Below are positions 36,911 to 45,518 of a stretch of 64,000 nucleotides of DNA, piece after piece. Origin of the DNA: an uncultured Tenacibaculum sp. Its GTDB lineage: Bacteria > Bacteroidota > Bacteroidia > Flavobacteriales > Flavobacteriaceae. Under the pieces are notes generated by a model that had not been told where the DNA came from, made no database searches, and saw only the letters and a program-made list of their open reading frames with translations. Positions within the stretch are counted from its first letter, which is position 1, and every line of letters begins with the position of its first letter. The stretch spans positions 20,019-84,018 of the forward strand of contig CANMJA010000018.1 of NCBI GenBank assembly GCA_947498055.1. The letters run 5' to 3'. The translations under genes were made by a program, and so were the position numbers.

Positions 36911-37090
36911 AGGTTATAAATTTAATGAATAGGTTTTTAAAGACTATCTATCCATTGTTAAAAATTAATATGTGAAACTATACGTTTAAAATCGTAATAA
37001 AACTATATTATTTGTAGTTATAAATGTTCGTATCTTACAAGTATTTTAATATTTGATTAAAAAAGGAACAAAACAAGAGTACTATTTTTA

Positions 37091-37365
37091 ATGCGTTTTA
37101 AAAAAGAACATATTGAATTTGAAAATAAATGTAAACGTATTGTTATTGTTAAAAAGATAACTAAAGTAACGTATGCAGAAATAGCTTATGATAAAAAAAT
37201 GTTTACCCTCAAGATATTACATTGTTTTTTTCAAATGATGAGAAAATATTTATAAGTGCAGCTAGCTTTTTAAACAAAGGAGATAGTACCGTTTTTGGAA
37301 TGTCAGATAATTTGATTGTTACAGATGATGAAAAATTGGCAAGAAAAATAAAAGTGATAAATTAA
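37091..37365 (+). pseudogene. Frameshifted small gene
   Basis: Frame 1 starts ATG at 37091 (MRFKKEHIEFENKCKRIVIV) and remains sensible to about 37201. The coding sense then moves to another frame, which reads YPQDITLFFSNDEKIFIS and continues to a stop at 37363-37365 (final residues LARKIKVIN). The junction follows an A run (ATAAAAAAATG, 37191-37201). Joined, the product would be about 90 residues, cytoplasmic, unrecognised. Decay or a sequencing indel are both possible. It is 45 bases before the NYN gene in the same direction. The rest of gap 36911-37410 holds nothing I can identify. Confidence 0.5.
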
Positions 37366-37410
37366 AAAAGAATGTATATGAAATTAAAGCATCAACTAAA
37401 AAGTTAGAAT

Positions 37411-38169
37411 ATGAACTCAAAATTGGCAGTACTTATAGACGGAGATAATATACCATCTGCTCATGTAACAGAGATGATGGAAGAGATTGCGAAATATGGA
37501 AATCCGACCATAAAAAGAATTTATGGAGACTGGACGAATCCGCATTTATCAAAATGGAAAAATCTATTGTTAGAAAATGCGATTACTCCTATTCAGCAAT
37601 ACGCATACACTACGGGTAAAAATGCAACAGATTCTGCAATGATTATTGATGCAATGGATATTTTATATTCAGAAAAAGTAAACGGTTTTTGCTTAGTTTC
37701 TAGTGATAGCGATTTTACCAAATTGGCAACTCGATTAAGAGAAGCTGGTATGCAGGTAATTGGTATAGGAGAAAAGAAAACACCAACTCCTTTTATAGTA
37801 GCTTGCGATAAATTTATTTACATAGAAATTCTTAGAAAACAATTACATAAGAAAGAAGACGTAGATAAGAAAAATAAACAAGAAGATAGTATCGATAAAA
37901 TTACACCAAAAGTAATTAAGTTACTATCTACCACTATTACAGATTCTTCTGACGAAGATGGTTGGGCATATTTAGGAGATGTTGGAGGCTTGTTACAAAA
38001 GAAACAGCCCAATTTTGACTCTAGAAATTACGGATTTGAAAAATTAACTCCTTTAATTAAATCGACAGGTAAATTTGAAGTAGAACAACGAGAAAACCCG
38101 AAAAGTAAACACAAACTTATCTTTGTGAAAAATAAAGAAATAAGAAGAACTAAAGGGAGAAAAAAATAG
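37411..38169 (+). CDS. NYN-domain RNase-like protein with OST-HTH/LOTUS domain
   Basis: 252 residues, cytoplasmic. Residues 5-140 are a NYN (LabA-like, PIN-fold) nuclease domain: LAVLIDGDNIP with the first Asp pair, YGDWTNPHLSKWK, GKNATDSAMIIDAMDIL and FCLVSSDSDFTKLATRLREA, holding the acidic metal-binding residues. Residues about 165-245 form an OST-HTH/LOTUS domain (GWAYLGDVGGLLQKKQPNFDSRNYGF), known to bind RNA. The C-terminus is basic. This pairing is known across bacteria and is thought to act on RNA; the target is unknown. Confidence 0.93.
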   Translation: MNSKLAVLIDGDNIPSAHVTEMMEEIAKYGNPTIKRIYGDWTNPHLSKWKNLLLENAITPIQQYAYTTGKNATDSAMIIDAMDILYSEKVNGFCLVSSDSDFTKLATRLREAGMQVIGIGEKKTPTPFIVACDKFIYIEILRKQLHKKEDVDKKNKQEDSIDKITPKVIKLLSTTITDSSDEDGWAYLGDVGGLLQKKQPNFDSRNYGFEKLTPLIKSTGKFEVEQRENPKSKHKLIFVKNKEIRRTKGRKK

Positions 38170-38385
38170 TTAATTTATACAATAAAAAAGAACAGTAGGT
38201 AAATTTTATGTTTTTGAATTTTAGAGAGGTAGAGCTTTGGTAAGTGAAAAAACATTTTTTTGAGTAACAATTATTGAGGAATTCTTAAGAAAGTAAGGTT
38301 TTTATAATACGAATTGTAAGTTGTTAGCTTAGTTAGTATTAGAAAGGTTATGCTTTATTGCTTCCATTACTATTATTTATACGGT

Positions 38386-40005
38386 CTAATATTTAGTTTT
38401 TATTATTTTAAGTAACTTTTCTAATTGAGAATCACTTTTTCGTAACATTTGGCTCTCGTCTCTTTCAATAATAATATCTGGAATGGTTCCATTTCCATCA
38501 AGTGTTTTTCCATTTCTTTGAAAAGAAAGCATAGTTGATAATTTTACTTGAATTTTAGAATTTTTAAGATGAAATTTTTGTGATCTACCACTTGAACCAT
38601 TTGTAGTTACTCCAACTATTTTTATGTTGTTTAAACCTTTAAATGCAGAAGTAAACACAGAAGCAGCACTAAAACACTCTTCATTAACCAGTATATAAAT
38701 GGGACAATTTATTGGTTGTTTACTGTGAAGAACCATATAAAAGGGGGTGCTGAATTTATTTAAATCAACGTGAAATTCTGTCTCATAATTTATATTAAAG
38801 TTATCTATTGCTTTTCTATCCTCGTCAGTTAACATTTCTGAATTATAGTTGTATAAAAACCTCGATTGCATAGAAGAAATATCTTCATCTAAAAATTGGT
38901 TATTACGCACATAAGCTACATTGGCTATCCAAGGCGATTGCTCAGGAAAAACAAAATAGCCTGATAGTGTATTAAGTATTTCTCTTGTTCCACCACCATT
39001 TCCACGAATGTCAATTATCATTGCTTTTGAATCTTTATACTTTTTAATGGTAGACTTCAAGTATGATTCTAAATTAGGTATTTCTTTATAACTTAACATA
39101 GCAGGAATTGCTAGATATGCTATGGAATCTGTTAGCCATTTATCTAGTTTAGATAAATCAAAATCTTTATCACGTCCAAATTTTCTATAATTCCGATTAA
39201 AACTTGTAGATCCAATATCGAAATACCAATTCCTTCTATTACTAAGAAGAAAAGTCTGTTTTGTATCTGTTTTACCATTCGTAAAGGTTATTTCTATATC
39301 TTTCAAAGATGTTTTACCTTGTTTGAAATAAAGTTCGCCAATATCTCTTAGATCCTTTAATTCATCTGTTTGTTTAGCTCTTTTTGGAGAGAGTTTTCTT
39401 GTGTAGGCATTATTATTTAAAAAGTCTTTGATATTAACATCATCAACTTTTTTTATGTATGGATATTTTGAATTAAAATATGCATACTCTTTGGTTTTTT
39501 TATTGAACTTAAGAGCAATAATTTGATTACCTAAAGAAGATACAGCAAAAGGTAAATGTAAATTATACAATTCATAATTATCTTCATTAAAGTTTTCCAT
39601 TCTGACATTAGCATGCCTGTCAATTATATTAGAGATGATTTTTTCTAATTCGAAAGCCAAAAAATGTATTGAAATAGAGTCTTTTTCATTTATTTTTTTT
39701 TCAATTTCATTATAACTTTTTTCAAAATTAAAATTTGATACCTGATAATATGAAGATTGTTTTTCTAATAACATCTTAAACTCCTTTACATCTTCTAAAG
39801 CCTTTTCTTTTGTTAGATATTGACCAAATCCTAAAGTTGAAGTAAATAATAAAGTCAGAAATATTGAGAGTTTTCTTGTTATCGCAACTCTTTTATAATT
39901 AGGTCTGATATTTTTTTTATTTAACAGTTCTATATTTAAGTTAGATGTTAGAGCAGATAGATTTAAACCCCATAAAAATGATGTCAATTTTAGTAAATGT
40001 ATCAT
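38386..40005 (-). CDS. S41-family (C-terminal processing type) serine peptidase
   Basis: Up to 539 residues. The real start is uncertain: a signal-like segment (KLSIFLTLLFTSTLGFGQ) lies near residue 45, so translation probably begins closer to it, perhaps from a non-ATG codon. The S41 core has AMIIDIRGNGGGTREILNTL and VNEECFSAASVFTSAFKGL, with the catalytic Ser in FSAA, and VVGVTTNGSSGRS-like strand-loop. No PDZ domain is obvious. Such exported proteases of Bacteroidota cut unfolded or tail regions of envelope proteins. It is the first of the long run of minus-strand genes. Confidence 0.88.
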   Translation of the reverse strand: MIHLLKLTSFLWGLNLSALTSNLNIELLNKKNIRPNYKRVAITRKLSIFLTLLFTSTLGFGQYLTKEKALEDVKEFKMLLEKQSSYYQVSNFNFEKSYNEIEKKINEKDSISIHFLAFELEKIISNIIDRHANVRMENFNEDNYELYNLHLPFAVSSLGNQIIALKFNKKTKEYAYFNSKYPYIKKVDDVNIKDFLNNNAYTRKLSPKRAKQTDELKDLRDIGELYFKQGKTSLKDIEITFTNGKTDTKQTFLLSNRRNWYFDIGSTSFNRNYRKFGRDKDFDLSKLDKWLTDSIAYLAIPAMLSYKEIPNLESYLKSTIKKYKDSKAMIIDIRGNGGGTREILNTLSGYFVFPEQSPWIANVAYVRNNQFLDEDISSMQSRFLYNYNSEMLTDEDRKAIDNFNINYETEFHVDLNKFSTPFYMVLHSKQPINCPIYILVNEECFSAASVFTSAFKGLNNIKIVGVTTNGSSGRSQKFHLKNSKIQVKLSTMLSFQRNGKTLDGNGTIPDIIIERDESQMLRKSDSQLEKLLKIIKTKY

Positions 40006-40154
40006 AGAATAATTAATTGTTTCTAACTAAATACTATGAAATTTTGGAAGTGTTGCATTTTTTTAATGATAAATCATGTTAAATATTACATATGTGCCTT
40101 TAGAAGAGAAACAAGCTTTATCTTAGATATTATATTATAGAAGATGTTTTCGAA

Positions 40155-40844
40155 TTAATACTTTATTTCTGTAAGTTCCGATTCTCCTTTAGAATAATCA
40201 TCACAAGTCCATTCCCATTTCTCTTTGAGGATTAATTTATCGTCTTTTAATTCAATAATTGATTTGCATTTTCCAGTTTTAAAATCTCCTTTTTTATTTT
40301 GATGTTGGTACGTAAAAACCAAAACATTCTGTTCTATTCGACCAGAAAGAGTTCCAAATAAAATTTCTCCACCGTGATATGTTGCCCAAACTAAATTTTC
40401 TTTTTGTCTATATTCAAATAAGGTACTTGAATTTACTTCTCCATTATTTGAGTTAGAAACAGATTGAAACTTTTTTCCATTCAAATTCAATTCTTTTTTT
40501 TCAAAAGGTTCATTTATTCTATCTCCTCTTGTTGTGGGTTGTGATATAACAATAAATTTCAAATCAACAGAATTTTCATTTTTAATTCGATGAACAATTT
40601 GCGGATAAATATGAATTCCTTCTCCTTTATTTATTTCTAAAACCTCTTTATCTATCTCAAAGGTTGCTGTTCCGTCGAGTATGTAAAAATATTGTTCAGA
40701 AAAGTTATGATAATGTTTTTGCTCAGATGTATTAGGAGGCATTAATTCCTCAATAACACTTAAATTTTCAGATTTAATAAGATGCCATCCACTGCATTTA
40801 TTCCCCCAATTATAATGTTCACTATTTTCTTTAGATTTCTTCAT
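40155..40844 (-). CDS. Cupin-domain protein with extra C-terminal domain
   Basis: 229 residues, no signal. Residues about 25-110 are a cupin barrel: PPNTSEQKHYHNFSEQYFYILDG shows the His-His-Glu metal motif and GEGIHIYPQIVHRIKN the second motif with His. The last 100 residues are an all-beta domain (FEYRQKENLVWATYHGGEILFG, WTCDDYSKGESEL) found in small bacterial proteins of unknown function. The combination may be a small-molecule enzyme or a sensor. A single gene. Confidence 0.85.
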   Translation of the reverse strand: MKKSKENSEHYNWGNKCSGWHLIKSENLSVIEELMPPNTSEQKHYHNFSEQYFYILDGTATFEIDKEVLEINKGEGIHIYPQIVHRIKNENSVDLKFIVISQPTTRGDRINEPFEKKELNLNGKKFQSVSNSNNGEVNSSTLFEYRQKENLVWATYHGGEILFGTLSGRIEQNVLVFTYQHQNKKGDFKTGKCKSIIELKDDKLILKEKWEWTCDDYSKGESELTEIKY

Positions 40845-40957
40845 TTTACGCGTTTTTGATAATGCTATAGCCGTTTTTTATGAGAGATTAAAAGTAGTAA
40901 ATTATCCGTTAGTTGTTTAGTGTTTTTCCTTTTTTACTATTGAATCTAAAATTGAAT

Positions 40958-41602
40958 TTATTTTACAGGTCTTAGTTTTTCTATAATTTCTGTGCTTACC
41001 CAATAAATATTAGATAATCCAGGTTCTATATCTCTTTCAGCTCTTCCAAAAAATAAATATTTACCATCAGGAGTTATGGAAGGACCTTTTTCACCAAAAT
41101 CAGAATTTACAACTCTTCCTAAGTTTATGGGGTTTGTCCAGGTAGCGTTTTTTTGCTTAAAGCAAACATATATATCATTATCTTTTCTTTCTTCTTTTTG
41201 ACTTTTTCCTGTGAAAACAAGATAATCTTGAGAAGGCGAAATAAATGCATGATGACCAAATTCATGTTGAACTTCCTTTGTATCTAAGAATTTACCATTT
41301 TCATTAGGAGCATAATACGTTTTCATTTCTGACAAATTAAAATAATATAGATCTCCATTATTTGATTGATTCGGAAAAAATACTAGACCGTCATTAATTG
41401 GAGAATTCAACTGAGTTGCATTACTCCAAGAGTTTTCTAAACGGTTGACATACCAGATTTTCTCATCAGCAAAAGCAGAATCTAGAGCTGTAAAATATAT
41501 CTTCTTTCCATCACGACTTACAAAAGGGTGCAATTCTTCCTTTTTTTTACCTTTGGTAAAATTTGCTTTTTTAACAGTAGTCCATTTTGTTACATTACAT
41601 AA
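40958..41602 (-). pseudogene. 5'-truncated WD40/PD40-type beta-propeller gene
   Basis: The frame is open from 41602 but has no start before MHPFVSRDGKKIYF at 41533. Blades typical of TolB/PD40 propellers follow (SPSQDYLVFTGKS, SITPDGKYLFFGRAE, NIYWVSTEII). The end is very similar to the intact lipoprotein at 43557-44450 (shared SPDGK, ANIFWV/SNIYWV and -L-P- ending), which is 297 residues with a signal peptide. This copy lacks the N-terminal 100 or so residues and the signal, so it is probably a decayed paralogue, though a short cytoplasmic product from 41533 cannot be excluded. Confidence 0.6.
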
Positions 41603-41677
41603 TTAAAAAAGGTATTTCTCAAACTGACTTCATTGGTTAGTAAATGAAAAATAGGTAACTGTAGGTAAGTAAAAGTG

Positions 41678-42328
41678 CTATATTTTAAATGATTTTTTCT
41701 TAGCAACTACAAAATAACTGAATACTTCTTTATAAATCTTTTCGGAATCAACTGTTTGAAAATTTCCTTTAGAAATCAAATTATCTAATTCAGAGCTTTT
41801 CAGCCTTCTAATTGGAATTGGGATTATTCCAATTTTACACAATATTTGAACAAGACGAATCTGTAATCCAACTAAAAATGACATTTTATCTCCCAGACAA
41901 GGTGTTGTAGAAATAAATAATCCATCATGTTTTAGCAATTCATTTATTCTTTTCATCACCTTTTCAGGATTGGGAATAGTATGCAGCATGTTAAATGCCA
42001 ATATTCTATCAAAAGATTCTTTTTTTAGATTTTCATCAAAAATATCCCCCTGAGTAAATATTACATTTCTGATATTTTTTTCAGTTGCTTTTCCTTTAGA
42101 AATTTCGATCATTTTTGAGGATATATCAATAGCATAGATTTCTTTAACATCATTAGCAATATTGCAAGCCGTTGTACCCGTTCCACAGCCATAATCTAAA
42201 ACAACATTAGTACTTTCTAAATGTTTTTTAGTGTTTTTTCTTGACTTTTGATGGATGTACTCAAATCGTTCTTCTGTTTTATCGTAATTTTTTGATGCAT
42301 TATCCCAAAAACTTTTCGTTTTACTCAT
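41678..42328 (-). CDS. Class I SAM-dependent methyltransferase
   Basis: 216 residues, cytoplasmic. SAM-binding motif I VVLDYGCGTGTTACNIA, motif II EIYAIDISSKMIEIS, then VIFTQGDIFDENLKKESFDRILAFNMLHTI (motif IV region) and LKHDGLFISTTPCLG. The N-terminus SFWDNASKNYDKTEER is of the UbiE/arsenite-methyltransferase-like group. Substrate unknown. It stands alone. Confidence 0.9.
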   Translation of the reverse strand: MSKTKSFWDNASKNYDKTEERFEYIHQKSRKNTKKHLESTNVVLDYGCGTGTTACNIANDVKEIYAIDISSKMIEISKGKATEKNIRNVIFTQGDIFDENLKKESFDRILAFNMLHTIPNPEKVMKRINELLKHDGLFISTTPCLGDKMSFLVGLQIRLVQILCKIGIIPIPIRRLKSSELDNLISKGNFQTVDSEKIYKEVFSYFVVAKKKSFKI

Positions 42329-42410
42329 TTTTTTCTTAATTTTTTATTAGAATAAATGTGTTTACAAAGGTCTAAAGTTTTTGAAATAAGTATTATACAT
42401 AATGGCTCAA

Positions 42411-43259
42411 CTAATGTTCATTTTGGGTCAGTCTGAAATCTAATGGCGAAATACCAAATAACCTTTTGAAAGACCTAGCAAAGCTTGAAGGATTAGAATA
42501 TCCACACTCGTAGCAAATTTCACTTATTGATTTTTGAGAATAAATTAGTAGTTTTTTTCCTCTTTCTAGTTTCTTTTTTCTTATATATTTAGCTGGAGAA
42601 ACGTTGTATATTTTCTTGAACTTTCTTTTAAATGAAGCAAGACTATTATTTGTCATGACAGCCAAACGGTTTAAATTTAAAGGTTCATACAAGTTGGCTT
42701 TAATAATTTCTTCAAATGAAAAAGTTCTATCCGAAAATAAACTTCTTGCGATTGCATTTAAATTTGAAGATTCCTGAGTTTGTAGAAGTAATAAAACGAT
42801 TTCTTTTAGTTTAACAGATAAAATATCTTCATTAAGTGCACTTTTGTAATTAAATAAGTTAGTAACATTTAAAAAGTAAGAACTCACTAAAGCCGAGGCG
42901 TCTTGTTGAGCAATATCTTTTTTTAAGGGCTGTTCTAGTTCTTTCCAAAATTTAGGTTTTTCATAGTTGAATACTCTTTTTAGTATATCTCTATCAAAAT
43001 GAATAATAATGGTACTTAAAAATCTAGTTTCTTTTTTTGAAAGTGAATTACCAACTGTTTTTCCGCATAAAGAAAGTATAACGCTTCCTTTTTTAGCTGC
43101 AAAACCTGAATCCGTTAAAACTTGATTCTTTCCTTCGATAATATATGCAAAACAAGATCCAGTAGGTAAATCTAGTTTTTTCTCAAAGGGAAAGGATAAT
43201 TGATACCATGAGAACAATGGTTTTTCAAAGAGCAGGATCTGATTAATATTATTGGTCAT
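42411..43259 (-). CDS. AraC-family transcriptional regulator
   Basis: 282 residues. The N-terminal half is a ligand-type domain (GSCFAYIIEGKNQVLTDSGF, then a long helical part). The C-terminal AraC helix-turn-helix pair starts NLNRLAVMTNNSLASFKRKFKKIYN and ends SISEICYECGYSNPSSFARSFKRLFG, the hallmark second motif. Ligand and targets unknown. It may control the propeller lipoprotein upstream (43557) or the methyltransferase downstream, both on the same strand. Confidence 0.9.
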   Translation of the reverse strand: MTNNINQILLFEKPLFSWYQLSFPFEKKLDLPTGSCFAYIIEGKNQVLTDSGFAAKKGSVILSLCGKTVGNSLSKKETRFLSTIIIHFDRDILKRVFNYEKPKFWKELEQPLKKDIAQQDASALVSSYFLNVTNLFNYKSALNEDILSVKLKEIVLLLLQTQESSNLNAIARSLFSDRTFSFEEIIKANLYEPLNLNRLAVMTNNSLASFKRKFKKIYNVSPAKYIRKKKLERGKKLLIYSQKSISEICYECGYSNPSSFARSFKRLFGISPLDFRLTQNEH

Positions 43260-43309
43260 ACATTCTGGTACTTAGTATCAATGTTTTTTTCTGATTAGTT
43301 TTAATGGTT

Positions 43310-43460
43310 TAGTATAAGAAACGTAGAGAGATGATAAGCGATTTGTTATTCATTTTTTAACAGTTTTCCGCAATAAAATATTTTAGAGCGAGTAAAGGCA
43401 ATGGTCTTGTATATGAAACCTAGCGTGTAAATGGACGCTGATTTTTCGAATTATATACAA
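43310..43460. repeat. Two degenerate half-sites of the cassette-type repeat
   Basis: AGTATAAGAAACGTAG at about 43311 resembles the left arm of the site at 61341, and TGTATATGAAACCTAGCGTGTAAA at about 43410 resembles the left arm of the site at 59413. No clear right arms. The gap 43260-43556 holds no gene. Confidence 0.4.
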
Positions 43461-43556
43461 ACCAAATTTTTCATTTGAAGGCCTTTTAAATACTAATAAA
43501 TCTCTCGAAGAGCTTATAATAGTGATGTTTTTCGTTGTTTCTAAACGTTTCTTTAG

Positions 43557-44450
43557 TTAATTTGGTTTGAGGTTATTGATGACTTGAGCATTAACCCAAA
43601 ATATATTTGCCTCAGATTCCTCAAAATTTTTACCAATATTTATTCTGTTGAAAAAGAAATACTTTCCATCATGTGAAACCATACCTCGATTATCTGCATA
43701 TTTTGTATTTATTTCTGGTCCCATATTAATTGCAGGTCCCCAAGATCCATCCTTCTTACGAAAACTTATGTACAAATCTGAATTTCCGTAACCGCCTTCT
43801 CGTTCACTATCCCAGATTAAATAAGTTTCATCAGGTGCAATAAAAGGGTGCGCAGTCCATTTTCCTGTGTTTATTTCTACACCGAATGATTTTGGTTTTT
43901 GACGTACTCCATCTTTCATTTCAGAATATCGAATGTTACCTATAGAATCTCTTTCGTCAAAAACGTAAGTTTTTAAATTAGAAGTGGTTAGTCGCATAAT
44001 AGGGATTTGAGCGTATGGAGAACCTAAACTTATCTTTTCAGACCAGCCAGAAGCGGTTCGTTCTTGAAATTTATCTCCAAGGTAAAGTCTTTTTCCATCT
44101 GGAGATATAAAACTTTTCATGCCATAATCATTCATACTATCTTTTATAACGGGATTTTGCCATGCTCCATTTCGATATCGAATAACATGTGCTTTAGATG
44201 CTTCTCCCTTTTGTTGTCTCAAAAAATAAAACTCTTTTGTTACAGGATCGAAAAGAGGGGTAATTTCTAAATCTTTTGTTGAAACAATACCAGGAGCAAA
44301 TAGTTCAGGAATTAAACCTGGTGGTTTCTGACCAAGATAAGATTCTTCTGTAGTTAGTGAATTACTATCATTTGGTTTATTTTTTTTATTGTTACAGGAA
44401 TTTAACAACATTGCAAATACAGGTATTAAAATGAGATATACTTTTTTCAT
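43557..44450 (-). CDS. PD40/WD40-like beta-propeller lipoprotein
   Basis: 297 residues. Signal [19 protein letters not shown], lipidated Cys 19. A run of propeller blades of the TolB/PD40 kind follows: [59 protein letters not shown] and [10 protein letters not shown]. Intact, unlike the truncated relative at 40958. Such lipoproteins bind or sense extracellular compounds in Bacteroidota; the role here is unknown. Its neighbour on the same strand is an AraC regulator. Confidence 0.85.
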   Translation of the reverse strand: MKKVYLILIPVFAMLLNSCNNKKNKPNDSNSLTTEESYLGQKPPGLIPELFAPGIVSTKDLEITPLFDPVTKEFYFLRQQKGEASKAHVIRYRNGAWQNPVIKDSMNDYGMKSFISPDGKRLYLGDKFQERTASGWSEKISLGSPYAQIPIMRLTTSNLKTYVFDERDSIGNIRYSEMKDGVRQKPKSFGVEINTGKWTAHPFIAPDETYLIWDSEREGGYGNSDLYISFRKKDGSWGPAINMGPEINTKYADNRGMVSHDGKYFFFNRINIGKNFEESEANIFWVNAQVINNLKPN

Positions 44451-44558
44451 TGTTTTTAGTTTTTTAAATTTTAGGTAACGCTGCTTTTATGGTACATTTG
44501 TATTCTGAAGGATGATACATGTGTACTATATAAATTGTTATGTTTTTATTTTTTAAAT

Positions 44559-45293
44559 CTATTTGATAATCAATACGCCTGTTACTTTGCTTATACCAAA
44601 CCCTAAACTTTTATTCTCACCATTGTTATTCGAAATATTAGAAGGGTTATAATAATCAAAATTTGCACCTAATTCTATTCCTAATTTAAATTCCTCATCA
44701 TAAATATTATTACAATTATTAAAAATTAGAATCTCTCCAAAATCATAAAGTAAATGAACTTTTTTTTCATTATAATATTCTACACTAGAAGCACCATACA
44801 ATCCTTTCTGTTGATTGTTTTCTAAAGATATGTTTCTAGTTGTTTCAAAATCTGAAATAGATAGAACTTTATCAACTTTGTAAGACTCAATATTACTCGA
44901 TAAAAAACGATACTCTTTTTTTAGAATTACATCTGTAATCTCTTCTAATTGCTGTTGGTTTGTTTTAGATCTAAATATAGAATCCAAATGTTTCTTTTGC
45001 TCAAAATAAAATTCATATTCCTCAGGAGGTTCGATAATTTTTGTTTTAAATTCAATTATTGTGTCATTTGAAATAATACTGAAACCATATTCTATTCTCG
45101 TAGAAACATGACCTCCCGTTTCATTTTTTGTAAAACGAGTTTTACAAAGTATCTCCCCTTTTTTATTAATTGAAATAGGTTTAATTTCAGCATAGACTGA
45201 AGAACTACCAGACGAATTCTTCATTGCTATACATAGTAATAATACGATTACTAAAAATATGGAGTTTATTACTCTATTCAAAAATAATTTCAT
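44559..45293 (-). CDS. Hypothetical protein with N-terminal membrane anchor
   Basis: 244 residues. An uncleaved signal or anchor at residues 8-24 (INSIFLVIVLLLCIAMKNS), followed by an extracytoplasmic beta-rich domain (HVSTRIEYGFSIISNDTIIEFKT) and a Gly/Asn-rich end (FGISKVTGVLIIK). No family recognised. A single gene in the accessory region. Confidence 0.6.
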   Translation of the reverse strand: MKLFLNRVINSIFLVIVLLLCIAMKNSSGSSSVYAEIKPISINKKGEILCKTRFTKNETGGHVSTRIEYGFSIISNDTIIEFKTKIIEPPEEYEFYFEQKKHLDSIFRSKTNQQQLEEITDVILKKEYRFLSSNIESYKVDKVLSISDFETTRNISLENNQQKGLYGASSVEYYNEKKVHLLYDFGEILIFNNCNNIYDEEFKLGIELGANFDYYNPSNISNNNGENKSLGFGISKVTGVLIIK

Positions 45294-45308
45294 TCTGATA
45301 AGGTTTTA

Positions 45309-45503
45309 ATGAAGCACTAACAATATGTTTCGGTGAAGCCTAGTACGTAAGCAAGAAAATTTTTCGTTTCCGTCTGCGCACTAAGCTAAAGCTTTTGGTT
45401 TCGCTTTTTGTTTTTCTGTCCAAAGTTAACCCCCCAGAGGTTCAGCGATTTCATAAATATACATAGATCTTTCAGATTAGCAAAAATGGACTATGTTTTT
45501 TAG
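45309..45503. repeat. Degenerate cassette-type palindrome
   Basis: GAAGCACTAACAATATG and GCCTAGTACGTAAGC at the left, then GCACTAAGCTAAAG, and GGACTATGTTTTTTAGC at the right, echo the internal order of the sites at 59413 and 61341, but the arms no longer pair well. It lies between two single genes. I rate it a decayed member. Confidence 0.35.
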
Positions 45504-45518
45504 CTTAACTGTCTGTAT

